Assembly (NCBI RefSeq): GCF_003383615.1
Contig: NZ_QNUL01000027.1
Location: 1 to 64,000, forward strand
Length of the DNA: 64,000 nt
Direction: 5' to 3'
Source of the DNA: Dyadobacter luteus
GTDB taxonomy: Bacteria; Bacteroidota; Bacteroidia; Cytophagales; Spirosomataceae
This document shows, piece by piece, positions 8,108 to 17,808 of the stretch. A program made the position numbers and the translations under genes. Numbering within the stretch: the first letter of the stretch is position 1; each line of letters opens with the position of its first letter. A model generated the notes under the pieces. It was not told the DNA's origin. It ran no database searches and saw only the letters and a program-made list of their open reading frames with translations.

Positions 8108-9685
8108 ATGCAACAAACACTACAATTTGTTCTGGCGCCTGAGATCGCGCTGGATGAGGAAAATTTCCGCCGTTTTATTATCAAAAAGCTGAACCTGCGC
8201 GAAGGTGACAATCCTGTTATCCGTAGAACGAGGCAATCGATTGACGCCCGCAGCAAGCAGGTTAAAGTGAATATACAGGCTGAAGTCTATGTAAATGAAA
8301 CTCCTCCTTCACTCATTAGTTTATCTACCGACTATCCCGATGTAAGTCAGCGTCCGCAGGCTATTGTGGTAGGTTGTGGCCCTGCCGGAATGTTTGCAGC
8401 ACTTCGGCTTATTGAGCTGGGTATCAAACCGGTTTTATTCGAAAGAGGAAAAGACGTTCGTACAAGGCGCCGCGATCTGGCAGCTATTAATAAAGAGCAT
8501 GTTGTCAATCCGGAGTCTAACTACTGCTTCGGGGAAGGCGGAGCCGGTACCTATTCTGACGGAAAGCTATACACAAGATCGAACAAACGCGGCGATATTC
8601 GCAGAGTACTTGAAATCTTTGTCGGACATGGCGCGAGCGAGCAGATCCTGATTGATACCCATCCTCACATCGGCACTAATAAACTTCCACTTGTGGTAGC
8701 TGCTATGCGTGAAAGCATTCTGAAAGCAGGCGGTGAAATTCATTTTGACACCAAAGTAACGGATCTGATTGTTGAGCAAAATATGCTGAAAGGTGTCGTT
8801 ACTGATGACAAAACTGAGCATATTGGCATAGGTGCAATCCTGGCAACAGGTCATTCTGCCAGAGATATTTATGAGTTGCTAGACAAGAAAAAAATATTGA
8901 TCGAGAACAAGTCCTTCGCGATGGGAGTGCGTATAGAACACCCGCAACGCGTCATCGATCAGATACAATACCACTGCGAAACGGATCGCGGCTCCTACCT
9001 GCCCGCCGCATCTTATAGTCTGGTAACACAAACAAGATTCAACGGCGTACAGCGTGGCGTTTTCTCATTTTGTATGTGCCCTGGTGGATTCATTGTTCCG
9101 GCAGCTACAGCTCCGGGCGAGTTGGTTGTAAACGGTATGTCTCCTTCACGCCGCGATTCTCCTTATGCAAACTCTGGCATTGTCGTAGCTGTTGAAGATG
9201 TTGATATTGAACCATATAAAGAGTTTGGAGCATTGGCAGGACTCGAATTTCAGAAAGAAATAGAAAAGAAAGCCTGTGAACTGGCCGGAGCTACACAAAC
9301 TGCGCCAGCTCAACTGGTCACCGATTTTGTGAGAATGAAAAACTCGGGACAACTAAGAGAAACTTCTTATCAACCCGGTCTGCAGGCTGTGGATCTTTAT
9401 GAAGTGCTGCCTGACAACATTGCTTTGCCATTAAGGAGTGGACTTTCAGATTTTGGAAGAAAAATGAAAGGTTATCTTTCTGAAGAAGCGCAGCTGATTG
9501 GCGTAGAAAGCCGTACTTCTTCCCCTGTTCGTATTCCCCGGGACCGCGAATCGTGTGAACACCCTGTCATTAAAGGACTTTTCCCTTGTGGTGAAGGTGC
9601 AGGTTATGCAGGGGGCATTATGTCCGCAGCTATGGATGGAGAAAGGTGTGCAGAGCAACTTGCAAAGTTATATACCAAGGTCTGA
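8108..9685 (+). CDS. FAD-dependent dehydrogenase (COG2509-like)
   Basis: This 525-residue cytoplasmic flavoprotein has an N-terminal domain of about 80 residues and then a Rossmann FAD-binding motif, VVGCGPAGMFAALRLIELG (GxGxxG at 89-94). The conserved FGEGGAGTYSDGKLYTRSN (about 140-158) follows. The C-terminal FPCGEGAGYAGGIMSAAMDG is the second FAD-contacting segment. This combination is typical of the widespread, uncharacterised FAD-dependent dehydrogenases of COG2509, distantly related to geranylgeranyl reductase and BFD-like proteins. The electron donor and substrate are unknown. It is a monocistronic gene with its own -7 promoter box and no functional partner nearby. Confidence 0.88.
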   Translation: MQQTLQFVLAPEIALDEENFRRFIIKKLNLREGDNPVIRRTRQSIDARSKQVKVNIQAEVYVNETPPSLISLSTDYPDVSQRPQAIVVGCGPAGMFAALRLIELGIKPVLFERGKDVRTRRRDLAAINKEHVVNPESNYCFGEGGAGTYSDGKLYTRSNKRGDIRRVLEIFVGHGASEQILIDTHPHIGTNKLPLVVAAMRESILKAGGEIHFDTKVTDLIVEQNMLKGVVTDDKTEHIGIGAILATGHSARDIYELLDKKKILIENKSFAMGVRIEHPQRVIDQIQYHCETDRGSYLPAASYSLVTQTRFNGVQRGVFSFCMCPGGFIVPAATAPGELVVNGMSPSRRDSPYANSGIVVAVEDVDIEPYKEFGALAGLEFQKEIEKKACELAGATQTAPAQLVTDFVRMKNSGQLRETSYQPGLQAVDLYEVLPDNIALPLRSGLSDFGRKMKGYLSEEAQLIGVESRTSSPVRIPRDRESCEHPVIKGLFPCGEGAGYAGGIMSAAMDGERCAEQLAKLYTKV

Positions 9686-9771
9686 CAGATAGAGATATCC
9701 GTCGGGAATTTCACTGAAAGTATCAACAAAACTTCCAGTTGTGATACCTTTAATATCAGATCAAAAAGTAG

Positions 9772-9779
9772 TATATTTG
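9772..9779 (+). promoter_or_regulatory. -7 promoter box upstream of the Nudix gene
   Basis: TATATTTG at 9772-9779 matches TAnnTTTG and lies about 100 nt upstream of the Nudix start codon at 9881. A -33 TTG at proper spacing is not evident. Confidence 0.5.
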
Positions 9780-9880
9780 CATTTAGCAGTGTAAATTATA
9801 ACCCGAAGCATAATGAGATGGCGCGGAGAAAAGCGCTATGAGGAAGACAATCTATTGTATCACCTTTAAAGGAACCATTT

Positions 9881-10534
9881 ATGGCGTCAGCAGGAGCATT
9901 TTCTTTATTTACCACACAATTGGTTAATAATCTGAAATATCCGCTGCCCGGTGAGTCTGCTCACCAGGTAATGCAGGCGACGTCCAAAATGAGGTTGAGT
10001 TTCAAGCCCAATCTGCGTACCCGGAAAAGCGCTGTTTTGATATTGTTTTATCCATATCAGGGAGAAATTTACTTTCCGTTGATACTCCGCCCGGCTTACG
10101 ATGGTGTACACTCCGGGCAGGTCGCATTTCCCGGAGGCCGGTATGAGCTGACGGACGAAAATCTGATACGCACAGCTTTGCGGGAGGCTCAGGAAGAAGT
10201 GGGGCTCAGGCTTACTGACGTGAGTATTCTGGGTTGCCTGACCGAATTGTTTATTCCGCCCAGTAACTTTTATGTACTGCCCGTGATCGCTTCCATTCCT
10301 TATCGTCCCGACTACTTTCCGGATCCGAGAGAAGTCGAAGATGTGTTTGAAGTAAAGCTTTCTGAAATTACAGATGAAAGCATTGTAGGAGCCAGCTATC
10401 TGCAGATTCGCGGCGAGCAGGTTTACGCTCCTCATTACGACGTGCACGGATACAAAATATGGGGTGCCACCGCGATGATGATCAGTGAACTTCTGGCCGT
10501 CATCAACAGTACGGACGAGGGGGCTCAAAAGTAG
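9881..10534 (+). CDS. Nudix hydrolase, CoA pyrophosphatase (NudL)-like
   Basis: This 217-residue protein carries the Nudix signature at about residues 85-110, in the FPGGRYELTDEN and ALREAQEEVGL segments. The glycine-to-glutamate spacing is one residue longer than the textbook GX5E, as in NudL-type CoA pyrophosphatases. The preceding HSGQVAFPGG also fits that group, which hydrolyses CoA and acyl-CoA to phosphopantetheine and adenosine diphosphate products. The REAQEE glutamates are the metal ligands. It precedes parC by 160 nt on the same strand, probably with separate transcription. A long antisense ORF of 207 codons covers most of it and was judged a shadow. The family is firm and the substrate is inferred. 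Confidence 0.87.
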   Translation: MASAGAFSLFTTQLVNNLKYPLPGESAHQVMQATSKMRLSFKPNLRTRKSAVLILFYPYQGEIYFPLILRPAYDGVHSGQVAFPGGRYELTDENLIRTALREAQEEVGLRLTDVSILGCLTELFIPPSNFYVLPVIASIPYRPDYFPDPREVEDVFEVKLSEITDESIVGASYLQIRGEQVYAPHYDVHGYKIWGATAMMISELLAVINSTDEGAQK

Positions 10535-10694
10535 AAATAACCGCTTTATTTGCTATATTAGCGATATTAATGAATATAATCTTAATGGAGTGCAACCAAC
10601 AGATCCACCTTTTGCCAATCCGTTGAACCTTCTGCAAAGCCGGCAAGAAACTGAATTATAATTTAAGATTTAAACCCTGTTTGTTCCTTTATTT

Positions 10695-13463
10695 ATGGAC
10701 GAAAACGGATCTGCACCTGAAGCAGAAGACAGCGAACTTCATGAAAAATTGCCCATTTCGGGTTTGTACGAAAGTTGGTTTCTCGATTATGCATCCTATG
10801 TAATTCTGGAACGTGCCGTTCCCGCTATCGAAGACGGATTGAAGCCCGTTCAGAGGCGGATCATGCATGCATTGAATGAAATGGACGACGGTCGCTTCAA
10901 CAAAGTAGCCAACGTGGTAGGATCTTCTATGCAGTATCACCCGCATGGAGATGCTTCCATCTATGATGCAATTGTCAATATCGGACAAAAGGAATTGCTT
11001 TTTGATACCCAGGGAAACTGGGGGGACATCCGTACCGGTGACGGTGCTGCTGCAGGCCGTTATATTGAGGTAAGATTATCCAAATTTTCAAAAGAAATTG
11101 TTTTCAATGACAGCACCACCGAATGGCAGCTGTCGTATGATGGACGTAAACGAGAACCGGTTACTCTACCTGTTAAATTCCCGCTTTTACTTTCGCTGGG
11201 TGTTGAAGGTATTGCAGTAGGACTTTCTACCAAAATCCTTCCTCATAACTTCTGCGAGCTGATTGAAGCCTCTATCGGAATCCTACAGGGAAAAGAAGTA
11301 ACGATTTATCCTGATTTCCTCACAGGTGGGCACATCGATATATCCAACTATAATGATGGGCATCGTGGTGGGAAAGTGAGGGTTCGCGCGAAGATTGAAG
11401 AAGAGGATAAAAAGATGCTTGTAATCCGGGATATTCCTTTTGGAACCACTACTTCTTCCCTGATCGACTCTATCGTAAAAGCAAACGACGGAGGTAAAAT
11501 CAAAATCAAAAAAGTGGTGGATAATACCGCTGCTGATGTTGAGATACAGGTTCACCTTGCTCCCGGAGTTTCGCCAGATATTACAATGGACGCGCTTTAT
11601 GCGTTTACAGAGTGTGAAGTATCTATCTCTCCGAACGCCTGTATCATCATTGCCGACAAACCGCATTTCGTTGGCGTTACAGAAATTCTAAAATACAATA
11701 CCCAACAAACGGTGGGTTTATTACAGCGTGAGCTTGAAATCAAAAGACTCGCATTGCTGGAAAAAATCCTGTACGGTTCTCTGGAAAAAATATTCATTGA
11801 AAACCGTATCTACCGCGATATTGAGGAGTGTGAAACGTTTGAGGCGGTAATACGAACCATAGATAAAGGTCTTGATCCTTACAAACCTCAGTTTTACAGA
11901 GAGATCACAGACGACGATATTATTGAGCTGACTGAAATCCGGATCAAGCGTATCTCCAAATATGACGGTTACAAGGCAGATGAACTGATGCGTAAATGGC
12001 AGGAAGAGCTTGCTGAAACTGAAGACAATCTTGCCAATATCACTCGCTTCGCCATCGATTATTTCCGCGACCTGCTGAAAAAATATGGCAAAGGGCGTGA
12101 AAGAAGAACAGAAATCCGCGCATTTAACCAGATCGCCGCCAATATCGTAGCGGCCAACAACCAGAAGCTATATGTGAATCGTGCGGAAGGTTTTGTCGGA
12201 TACGGTCTGAAAAAGGATGAATACGTGATGGACTGCTCGGATATTGATGACATTATCGTATTCAAAGCGGACGGAAAATGCGTGGTAGTAAAAGCGCAGG
12301 ACAAAATCTTCGTAGGGAAGGACATTATTCACTGTGCCGTGTTTGTCAAAAATGATGAACGTAAAGTGTACAACCTGATTTATGTTGATGGAAAAACAGG
12401 CGTTTCTTACATCAAACGTTTTCAGATTACAGCTGTTACCCGCGACAGAGAATATGATCTGACGCAGGGCACACCAAAATCCAAGGTTACGTACTTCACT
12501 GCCAACGATAACGGAGAAGCTGAGATCATTACGGTCAACCTGCAGGCACAAAGCAAAGCAAAGGTGAAACAATTTGATTTCAATTTTGCTGACCTGCTGA
12601 TCAAGAACCGTAGCGCGATGGGTAATATTCTAACCAAATATCCTGTTCGGAAACTGACGATGAAACAGGCCGGACGCTCAACGCTGGGAGGTGTGGATAT
12701 GTGGTTTGATCCAATTCTGGGCAGACTGAACAGGGACGAACGCGGAGAATACCTGGGCAATTTCGGTTCGTCGGACAATATACTGGTCGTATATAAAGAC
12801 GGAACTTACGAGCTTACCAACTTCGACCTCACTAACCACTACGTCACCAACGATGTGGTACTGGTGAAAAAGTTTGATCCGAAAATGGTAATCACCGCGG
12901 TATACTACGATGGCGGACAGAAACAGCACTTTATCAAACGTTTTAATATTGAGACTACATCGCTTGACAAGAAATTTCTGTTTATCAGCGATACGAAAAA
13001 TACCAAACTCCTATTAGCTAGTTCCGATAAACACCCAAGACTGGAAGTGGTGCCACTCAAACCCACAGATGGAGACAAGGCAGGAAAAGAATACCTGATT
13101 AGTGAAATGGTGGATGTGCGTGGCTGGAAAGCAATGGGGACTAAGTTACCACATGATAAATTCAAGGATATTCAATGGCTCGAACCTCTGCCTGAACCGG
13201 TAGAAGAAGAAGCTCAGCCTGAAGTTGAAAATCCAACAGATGAATCATCAGAATCTGAAGAAAACGACGCAACAGAACCAATCGAAGAGGAATCTGCACC
13301 CGTAGCTGAAGATGAACAGGAGACCACCAATGGTTCACAGGAAGAAGACGCTCCGAAAGATGATGTAGCGGCAGACGCTTCAGAAGAACCAAAGCCTGCC
13401 AAAGTAAAAAGGGAATCTAAAAAGAAATCGGATCCTGAAAGTCAGCTCGGATTATTTGAATAA
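10695..13463 (+). CDS. parC: DNA topoisomerase IV subunit A
   Basis: This 922-residue type IIA topoisomerase subunit cleaves and religates DNA. The winged-helix/tower domain starts near residue 20. The catalytic tyrosine is Tyr123 in AAAGRYIEVRL, preceded by the conserved YHPHGDASIYDAI. A beta-propeller-like C-terminal domain lies at about 500-820. The remaining 90 or so residues are a strongly acidic, disordered tail rich in Glu, Asp and Ser. It turns basic (KVKRESKKK) and ends in SQLGLFE, which resembles the sliding-clamp binding motif QL(S/D)LF. No parE is nearby in this window. Full GyrA paralogues also exist in these bacteria, but the overall form fits the Bacteroidota subunit usually called parC. 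Confidence 0.9.
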   Translation: MDENGSAPEAEDSELHEKLPISGLYESWFLDYASYVILERAVPAIEDGLKPVQRRIMHALNEMDDGRFNKVANVVGSSMQYHPHGDASIYDAIVNIGQKELLFDTQGNWGDIRTGDGAAAGRYIEVRLSKFSKEIVFNDSTTEWQLSYDGRKREPVTLPVKFPLLLSLGVEGIAVGLSTKILPHNFCELIEASIGILQGKEVTIYPDFLTGGHIDISNYNDGHRGGKVRVRAKIEEEDKKMLVIRDIPFGTTTSSLIDSIVKANDGGKIKIKKVVDNTAADVEIQVHLAPGVSPDITMDALYAFTECEVSISPNACIIIADKPHFVGVTEILKYNTQQTVGLLQRELEIKRLALLEKILYGSLEKIFIENRIYRDIEECETFEAVIRTIDKGLDPYKPQFYREITDDDIIELTEIRIKRISKYDGYKADELMRKWQEELAETEDNLANITRFAIDYFRDLLKKYGKGRERRTEIRAFNQIAANIVAANNQKLYVNRAEGFVGYGLKKDEYVMDCSDIDDIIVFKADGKCVVVKAQDKIFVGKDIIHCAVFVKNDERKVYNLIYVDGKTGVSYIKRFQITAVTRDREYDLTQGTPKSKVTYFTANDNGEAEIITVNLQAQSKAKVKQFDFNFADLLIKNRSAMGNILTKYPVRKLTMKQAGRSTLGGVDMWFDPILGRLNRDERGEYLGNFGSSDNILVVYKDGTYELTNFDLTNHYVTNDVVLVKKFDPKMVITAVYYDGGQKQHFIKRFNIETTSLDKKFLFISDTKNTKLLLASSDKHPRLEVVPLKPTDGDKAGKEYLISEMVDVRGWKAMGTKLPHDKFKDIQWLEPLPEPVEEEAQPEVENPTDESSESEENDATEPIEEESAPVAEDEQETTNGSQEEDAPKDDVAADASEEPKPAKVKRESKKKSDPESQLGLFE

Positions 13464-13473
13464 AAAACTAAAT

Positions 13474-13520
13474 GCTTTTTGTTGCCAAGGATATATTATT
13501 GTTTATTGGCAACAAAAAGC
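13474..13520 (+). terminator. perfect 15-bp hairpin after parC
   Basis: The arms 13474-13488 and 13506-13520 are perfectly complementary (GCTTTTTGTTGCCAA and its reverse complement) around a 17-nt loop, 10 nt after the parC stop. There is no T-tract after the right arm, so it may be a processing or stabilising stem rather than a classical intrinsic terminator. Confidence 0.65.
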
Positions 13521-13616
13521 TCCCTCTGCCGCGTACTGGTACATGAAGATTAATTAAAAACGAACCAGGAGGCGGCGAAAGGTTGTTAGGTTTTAATACT
13601 ATCCTCAGTTTCAGAC

Positions 13617-14255
13617 GTGAAAAATTTGATCAAGGCTATTATTCTATTAGCATTTATCAGCTTGATTTTCATCCTGCTCTGTAATTTCTGGGTGGTTTAT
13701 TATACACGTCCCTACAACTTTTTCTCCATTAACAACCTCCCTAGCAACGATGTAGCGCTGGTGTTAGGAACGAGTAAGAAAACGGAAAAAGGCAAAGAGA
13801 ATCTGTTCTTTAAATACAGAATGGAAGCTACTGCCCGGTTGTTCAAAGAAGGCAAAATCAAATATATTATCCTCAGCGGCAATAACGATTCCCGTTATTA
13901 CAACGAACCGCTGGATATGAAAAAGGCTTTGCTTAACCTGGGTGTTCCGGAAAATGTCATGACTTTGGATTACGCCGGTTTCCGGACATTCGACTCTGTT
14001 GTCAGATGCAAACAGGTTTTCAATCAGGACAATTTCACAGTCATTTCTCAAAACTTCCACAACGCCAGAGCCTTATATATCGCTCGTCATGAGGGAATAA
14101 GTGCTATATCATTTGCTGCCCAGGACGTACCGGATGGTTATTCCCTGCGCACACTGGTTCGTGAATACCTTGCCCGGCCTAAGGCTGTGCTGGACGTTCA
14201 CATTCTGAGACCAAATACAGATGTAACGTCTAATAATGAAATTTTTAAAAGGTAA
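13617..14255 (+). CDS. SanA/YdcF-like DUF218 membrane-anchored protein
   Basis: This 212-residue protein has an N-terminal membrane anchor (about 5-30) followed by a DUF218 domain: DVALVLGTSKK near residue 45, the ATARLFKEGKIKYIILSGNN segment, DSVVRCKQVF, and FHNARALYIARHEGI. SanA and related proteins act at the cell envelope and influence barrier function and vancomycin tolerance in enterobacteria, though the enzymatic reaction is uncertain. The start is GTG at 13617, chosen because it immediately precedes the hydrophobic anchor and no ATG lies between it and the upstream hairpin in frame. The DUF5686 gene follows about 50 nt later on the same strand, so the two may be co-transcribed. Confidence 0.85.
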   Translation: MKNLIKAIILLAFISLIFILLCNFWVVYYTRPYNFFSINNLPSNDVALVLGTSKKTEKGKENLFFKYRMEATARLFKEGKIKYIILSGNNDSRYYNEPLDMKKALLNLGVPENVMTLDYAGFRTFDSVVRCKQVFNQDNFTVISQNFHNARALYIARHEGISAISFAAQDVPDGYSLRTLVREYLARPKAVLDVHILRPNTDVTSNNEIFKR

Positions 14256-14307
14256 AACTTCGAAAAATATGTAACTTGATGGTATACATCCACACTTCGT
14301 CCTTTAA

Positions 14308-16821
14308 ATGAATAAAGCTATACTTTTCCTGATTTTATTTACAACAGGAAGTTTCACAAGTATTTACGCGCAAAACAGCTTTACCATTAAAGGCAGAGTA
14401 ACGGATGCTTCTTCAGGTGACCCGATTCCATTCGCCAATATTGCTATCAAAGCATCGCTCTCAGGCACCACTACAAACTTTGATGGATTTTATCAGCTTA
14501 CGTATTCTCCCCCTGCCGACTCCATACTTGTAACATACGTTGGTTATGAAACGAGAAGTAAAGCAATCAAGTCCGGTATTGCCGAACAAAACATAGACAT
14601 ACAACTAAGCCCCGGATCCCAGCAGCTGAAAGAAGTAAAAATCTTTGCGGGTGAAAATCCGGCTTATGCTGTGATGAGAAAAGTGGTAGCTGCCAAAAAG
14701 AATAACAACCCTGAAAGCGTCAATGCTTATCAATACCAGAGCTATAATAAAATTCAGATTGACATGGACAATCTGTCTGAAAAGCTCCGCAAGCGAAAGG
14801 CAATCAATAAAATGGCTCACATTGTTGACCAGTACGATGAAATCAAGGGCGATAATGGAGAAACTATTATTCCTTTGTTTATTTCTGAATCGGTATCCAA
14901 TGTATACTTCCGCAATGATCCAAGACGCAAAAAAGAAGTAATCCTCAAAACCAAGGTCTCAGGTGTCGGGCTTACGGACGGAAGCCTGGTTTCTCAACTT
15001 GTTGGCTCGTCATTTCAACAATACAATTTCTATAACAACTGGCTCAATATCCTGGAAAAGGATTTCGCTTCACCGGTTTCGGACAGTTGGAAAATCACTT
15101 ACGAATATTATCTGGCAGACAGTATTGCCAATGGTACAACTCAGGATTATCATATTGAATTTGAACCTCGCAGAGAGCAGGATCTGGCTTTTACGGGATC
15201 ATTCTGGGTGGACGGACAGACCTTTGCGATTACACAAATTGATGCCAATGTAGGAAAACGGGCTAATTTGAACTTCATAGAAAAAATTAAAATTCAGCAA
15301 TCTTATGCATTATCTGATTCTGCACAGCGCTGGGTGCCTGAGAAAACCCGCGTGCTGATAGATGTGGATGAGCCGACCAAAAATGCGGCGGGTATGCTTT
15401 TGAAGTTTTATTCATCCAATTCAAAATATAAACTCGGACTTCCCCTAAGCAGTAAGTTCTATGATACCGGGATTGAGCTGCGCGAGGATTACATGAAACA
15501 CGACTCTGCGTTTTGGAAAAACAGCCGTCCCGAATCTCTCACGCCTGCTGAAATATTGAGTTTCCAACTTGTAGATTCCCTGAAAGCACTTCCCGTTGTA
15601 AAAACTTACACCGAGATCCTTAATATTTTTGTAAACGGCTATAAGAAGCTGGACAAATGGAATATTGATCTGGGTCCTTATCTTTTCCTCTATGCCAATA
15701 ATGCAGTAGAAGGTCACCGTTTCCGACTGGGGTTCAGGACCGATCCCGGATTTAGCCGAAAATGGATTTTCAATGGCTACGGAGCATATGGAACCCGTGA
15801 CAACGCATTCAAATACGGTGTTGGTATGGATCGCATCATTTCCCGGAAGCCCTGGACTATGACAGGCATTTCCTATTCAAAAGATCTTGAAAGGCTGGGA
15901 GTTTCTGCTGAAACGATTGGCCCTAATACGCTATTCGGGGCATTTTCAAGATTCGGAGCTTTCCGAAGAGCCTATTGGCAGGAAGATATTGCTGCCTATT
16001 TCAAGCGTGAAATCGTAAAAGGGCTCACAGGAAGTGTACAGCTTAAACATAGAAATTTCCGGCCACTATTTCCTTTCGCTTATAAAACCAATCCGGGTGA
16101 AGGTGCTGAATCTCCGCTACGAAGTGCATTTGAGGTCACAGAACTCAATTTCGAAACCAGACTGGCAAGAAAGGAAACGTTTCTGCAAAATGACAACGAG
16201 CGTATCAGTATGGGTAACGGAAATTCTCCGGCGTTCACTTTAAGGTATTCATTGGGCATGAAAAACTTTCTGGGAGGAGACTTCAGCTATCAAAAGCTAT
16301 CTTTCAATGTGAAACATAGTTTCAGAGCAGGCATCATGGGGCGCACCCATTACAATCTTACTCTGGGTTATATACCATCGACTTTGCCGTATCCACTGCT
16401 ATATACCCCCTTGGGCAATGAATCGCTGTTTTATGTTGATAACGCTTTCAACATGATGAAATACTTCGAGTTTATCAGCGACAAGTATGTGGTACTGCGA
16501 ATGGAGCATAATTTTGAAGGGCTACTTTTCAACCGGCTTCCCGCCATCAGAAAGCTGAAATGGCGCATGCTGGCAACAGGGAAATTATTTTACGGAAGTG
16601 TTAGTGAGTCCAATCTGTCGCTTACACCATCGGTAGACCATGAAGGGAATGCCATACCTACTTTCAACAGGCTGACCAACACCCCCTATATCGAGCTCGG
16701 ATATGGAATAGACAACATTTTGAAAGCAGGCCGGATAGACTTCGTCCACCGGCTCACTTATCTTCAAAACCCGAACGTGACGCCATTTGCGATTAAAATT
16801 TCGTTCTGGTTCAATTTGTGA
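14308..16821 (+). CDS. DUF5686 outer-membrane protein with carboxypeptidase-like domain
   Basis: This 837-residue envelope protein has a signal peptide (about 1-21, ending IYAQ). A carboxypeptidase-D regulatory-like beta-sandwich follows (about 24-110: FTIKGRVTDASSGDPIPFAN, then VTYVGYET). The long C-terminal region matches the DUF5686 layout, with a YQYQSYNKIQID segment near residue 145 and a predicted outer-membrane beta-barrel over the last 400 or so residues ending KISFWFNL. DUF5686 proteins are restricted mostly to Bacteroidota and have no settled function. Unlike SusC it has no plug domain. It is convergent with the ABC ATPase gene, the stops being 2 nt apart. Confidence 0.86.
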   Translation: MNKAILFLILFTTGSFTSIYAQNSFTIKGRVTDASSGDPIPFANIAIKASLSGTTTNFDGFYQLTYSPPADSILVTYVGYETRSKAIKSGIAEQNIDIQLSPGSQQLKEVKIFAGENPAYAVMRKVVAAKKNNNPESVNAYQYQSYNKIQIDMDNLSEKLRKRKAINKMAHIVDQYDEIKGDNGETIIPLFISESVSNVYFRNDPRRKKEVILKTKVSGVGLTDGSLVSQLVGSSFQQYNFYNNWLNILEKDFASPVSDSWKITYEYYLADSIANGTTQDYHIEFEPRREQDLAFTGSFWVDGQTFAITQIDANVGKRANLNFIEKIKIQQSYALSDSAQRWVPEKTRVLIDVDEPTKNAAGMLLKFYSSNSKYKLGLPLSSKFYDTGIELREDYMKHDSAFWKNSRPESLTPAEILSFQLVDSLKALPVVKTYTEILNIFVNGYKKLDKWNIDLGPYLFLYANNAVEGHRFRLGFRTDPGFSRKWIFNGYGAYGTRDNAFKYGVGMDRIISRKPWTMTGISYSKDLERLGVSAETIGPNTLFGAFSRFGAFRRAYWQEDIAAYFKREIVKGLTGSVQLKHRNFRPLFPFAYKTNPGEGAESPLRSAFEVTELNFETRLARKETFLQNDNERISMGNGNSPAFTLRYSLGMKNFLGGDFSYQKLSFNVKHSFRAGIMGRTHYNLTLGYIPSTLPYPLLYTPLGNESLFYVDNAFNMMKYFEFISDKYVVLRMEHNFEGLLFNRLPAIRKLKWRMLATGKLFYGSVSESNLSLTPSVDHEGNAIPTFNRLTNTPYIELGYGIDNILKAGRIDFVHRLTYLQNPNVTPFAIKISFWFNL

Positions 16822-16823
16822 TA

Positions 16824-17807
16824 CTATTCTCCGGCAACCATTACATCCCGTGATGAATAGGTCAGGAATACCTCATCACCTATTTCCAGATCTCTTCTGT
16901 TGCGGTAAAACGCCAGGTCACCCTGTTTGTTTGCGCATCGCACTTCCCAGTGATTCCCATGAAAACGAATTGCCTGCACTTTACCCGACCACTTACTTTT
17001 TTCCGGATGTTTGGTTCTCTTGATTTTCTCCGGCCTGATAAACGTTTTTTTGCCTGATTCCTGATCGTTTAACCAGTTAATATCACCCGTCAGCTCGGCT
17101 ACATAGCTATTCACTGGCTTATTATACACCTCCTGAGGCGTTCCAATCTGAATAATTTCGCCGTCCTTCAGTACAGCTATCCTGTCCGACCACGCCAATG
17201 CATCTGCTGATTCGTGCGTTACAAACACACAGCTCATTTTTTGCTGTTTGCGTAAACCCTCAATCGCATCCGCAAGTACGCGACGGTTATGATTGTCCAA
17301 ATGTGCAAATGGCTCATCAAGCAACAATACATCGGGCTGTTCCGCAAGCGACTTTGCAATGGCTGTCCGCTGTTTCTCCCCGCCCGATAACAGTTTTGCT
17401 TTCTGATTACGTACCGATCCTAAGGCGGTAATTTCCAGAAGATCCTCAACACGCTCCTTCTTATAGGCAGGATCATAGAAACGAAGAGAATAAGAGATAT
17501 TCTCCTCTACAGTCTGATTAGGAAAAAGTTCAAACTCCTGATGTATCAGCTTAATAGCATCGTAACCTCGCATCAGTTCACTGCTCACAGGAGGTAATTC
17601 ATTTCCTTTGAAACTGATAGAACCTGTATCAGCATCCAGAAAGCGTCCCAGAATTTTCAGTAATGTACTTTTCCCGGATCCGCTTTCCCCCAAAATACCC
17701 AACCATTCCCCTGCCGGTAAGTCAATGCTAATATCCGATAGCACAGGCACCGAACCATAACTCTTGGATATCGATGATGCCTGAAGCATAATTTTCGTAT
17801 TCTTCAT
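16824..17807 (-). CDS. ABC transporter ATP-binding protein with TOBE-like tail
   Basis: This 327-residue ATPase has Walker A GESGSGKST (40-48), Q-loop Gln90 in LIHQEFELFPNQT, signature LSGGEKQR (140-147), Walker B LLLDEP (161-166), a D-loop and H-loop His198. The C-terminal 80 or so residues (TFIRPEKIK... KVQAIRFHGNHWEVRC) look like the TOBE regulatory domain of PotA/CysA/ModC-type importers. No permease or binding protein is adjacent, so it is an orphan ATPase. The nitroreductase gene lies 1 nt upstream on the same strand, indicating an operon. Its transported substrate cannot be told; FtsX-type permeases normally use a smaller ATPase without TOBE. Confidence 0.9.
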   Translation of the reverse strand: MKNTKIMLQASSISKSYGSVPVLSDISIDLPAGEWLGILGESGSGKSTLLKILGRFLDADTGSISFKGNELPPVSSELMRGYDAIKLIHQEFELFPNQTVEENISYSLRFYDPAYKKERVEDLLEITALGSVRNQKAKLLSGGEKQRTAIAKSLAEQPDVLLLDEPFAHLDNHNRRVLADAIEGLRKQQKMSCVFVTHESADALAWSDRIAVLKDGEIIQIGTPQEVYNKPVNSYVAELTGDINWLNDQESGKKTFIRPEKIKRTKHPEKSKWSGKVQAIRFHGNHWEVRCANKQGDLAFYRNRRDLEIGDEVFLTYSSRDVMVAGE

Positions 17808-17808
17808 T

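Noticed and set aside
9905-10528. 207-codon antisense ORF covering the Nudix gene
   Set aside because: It is entirely antisense to a gene with a clear Nudix box and has no motif of its own.
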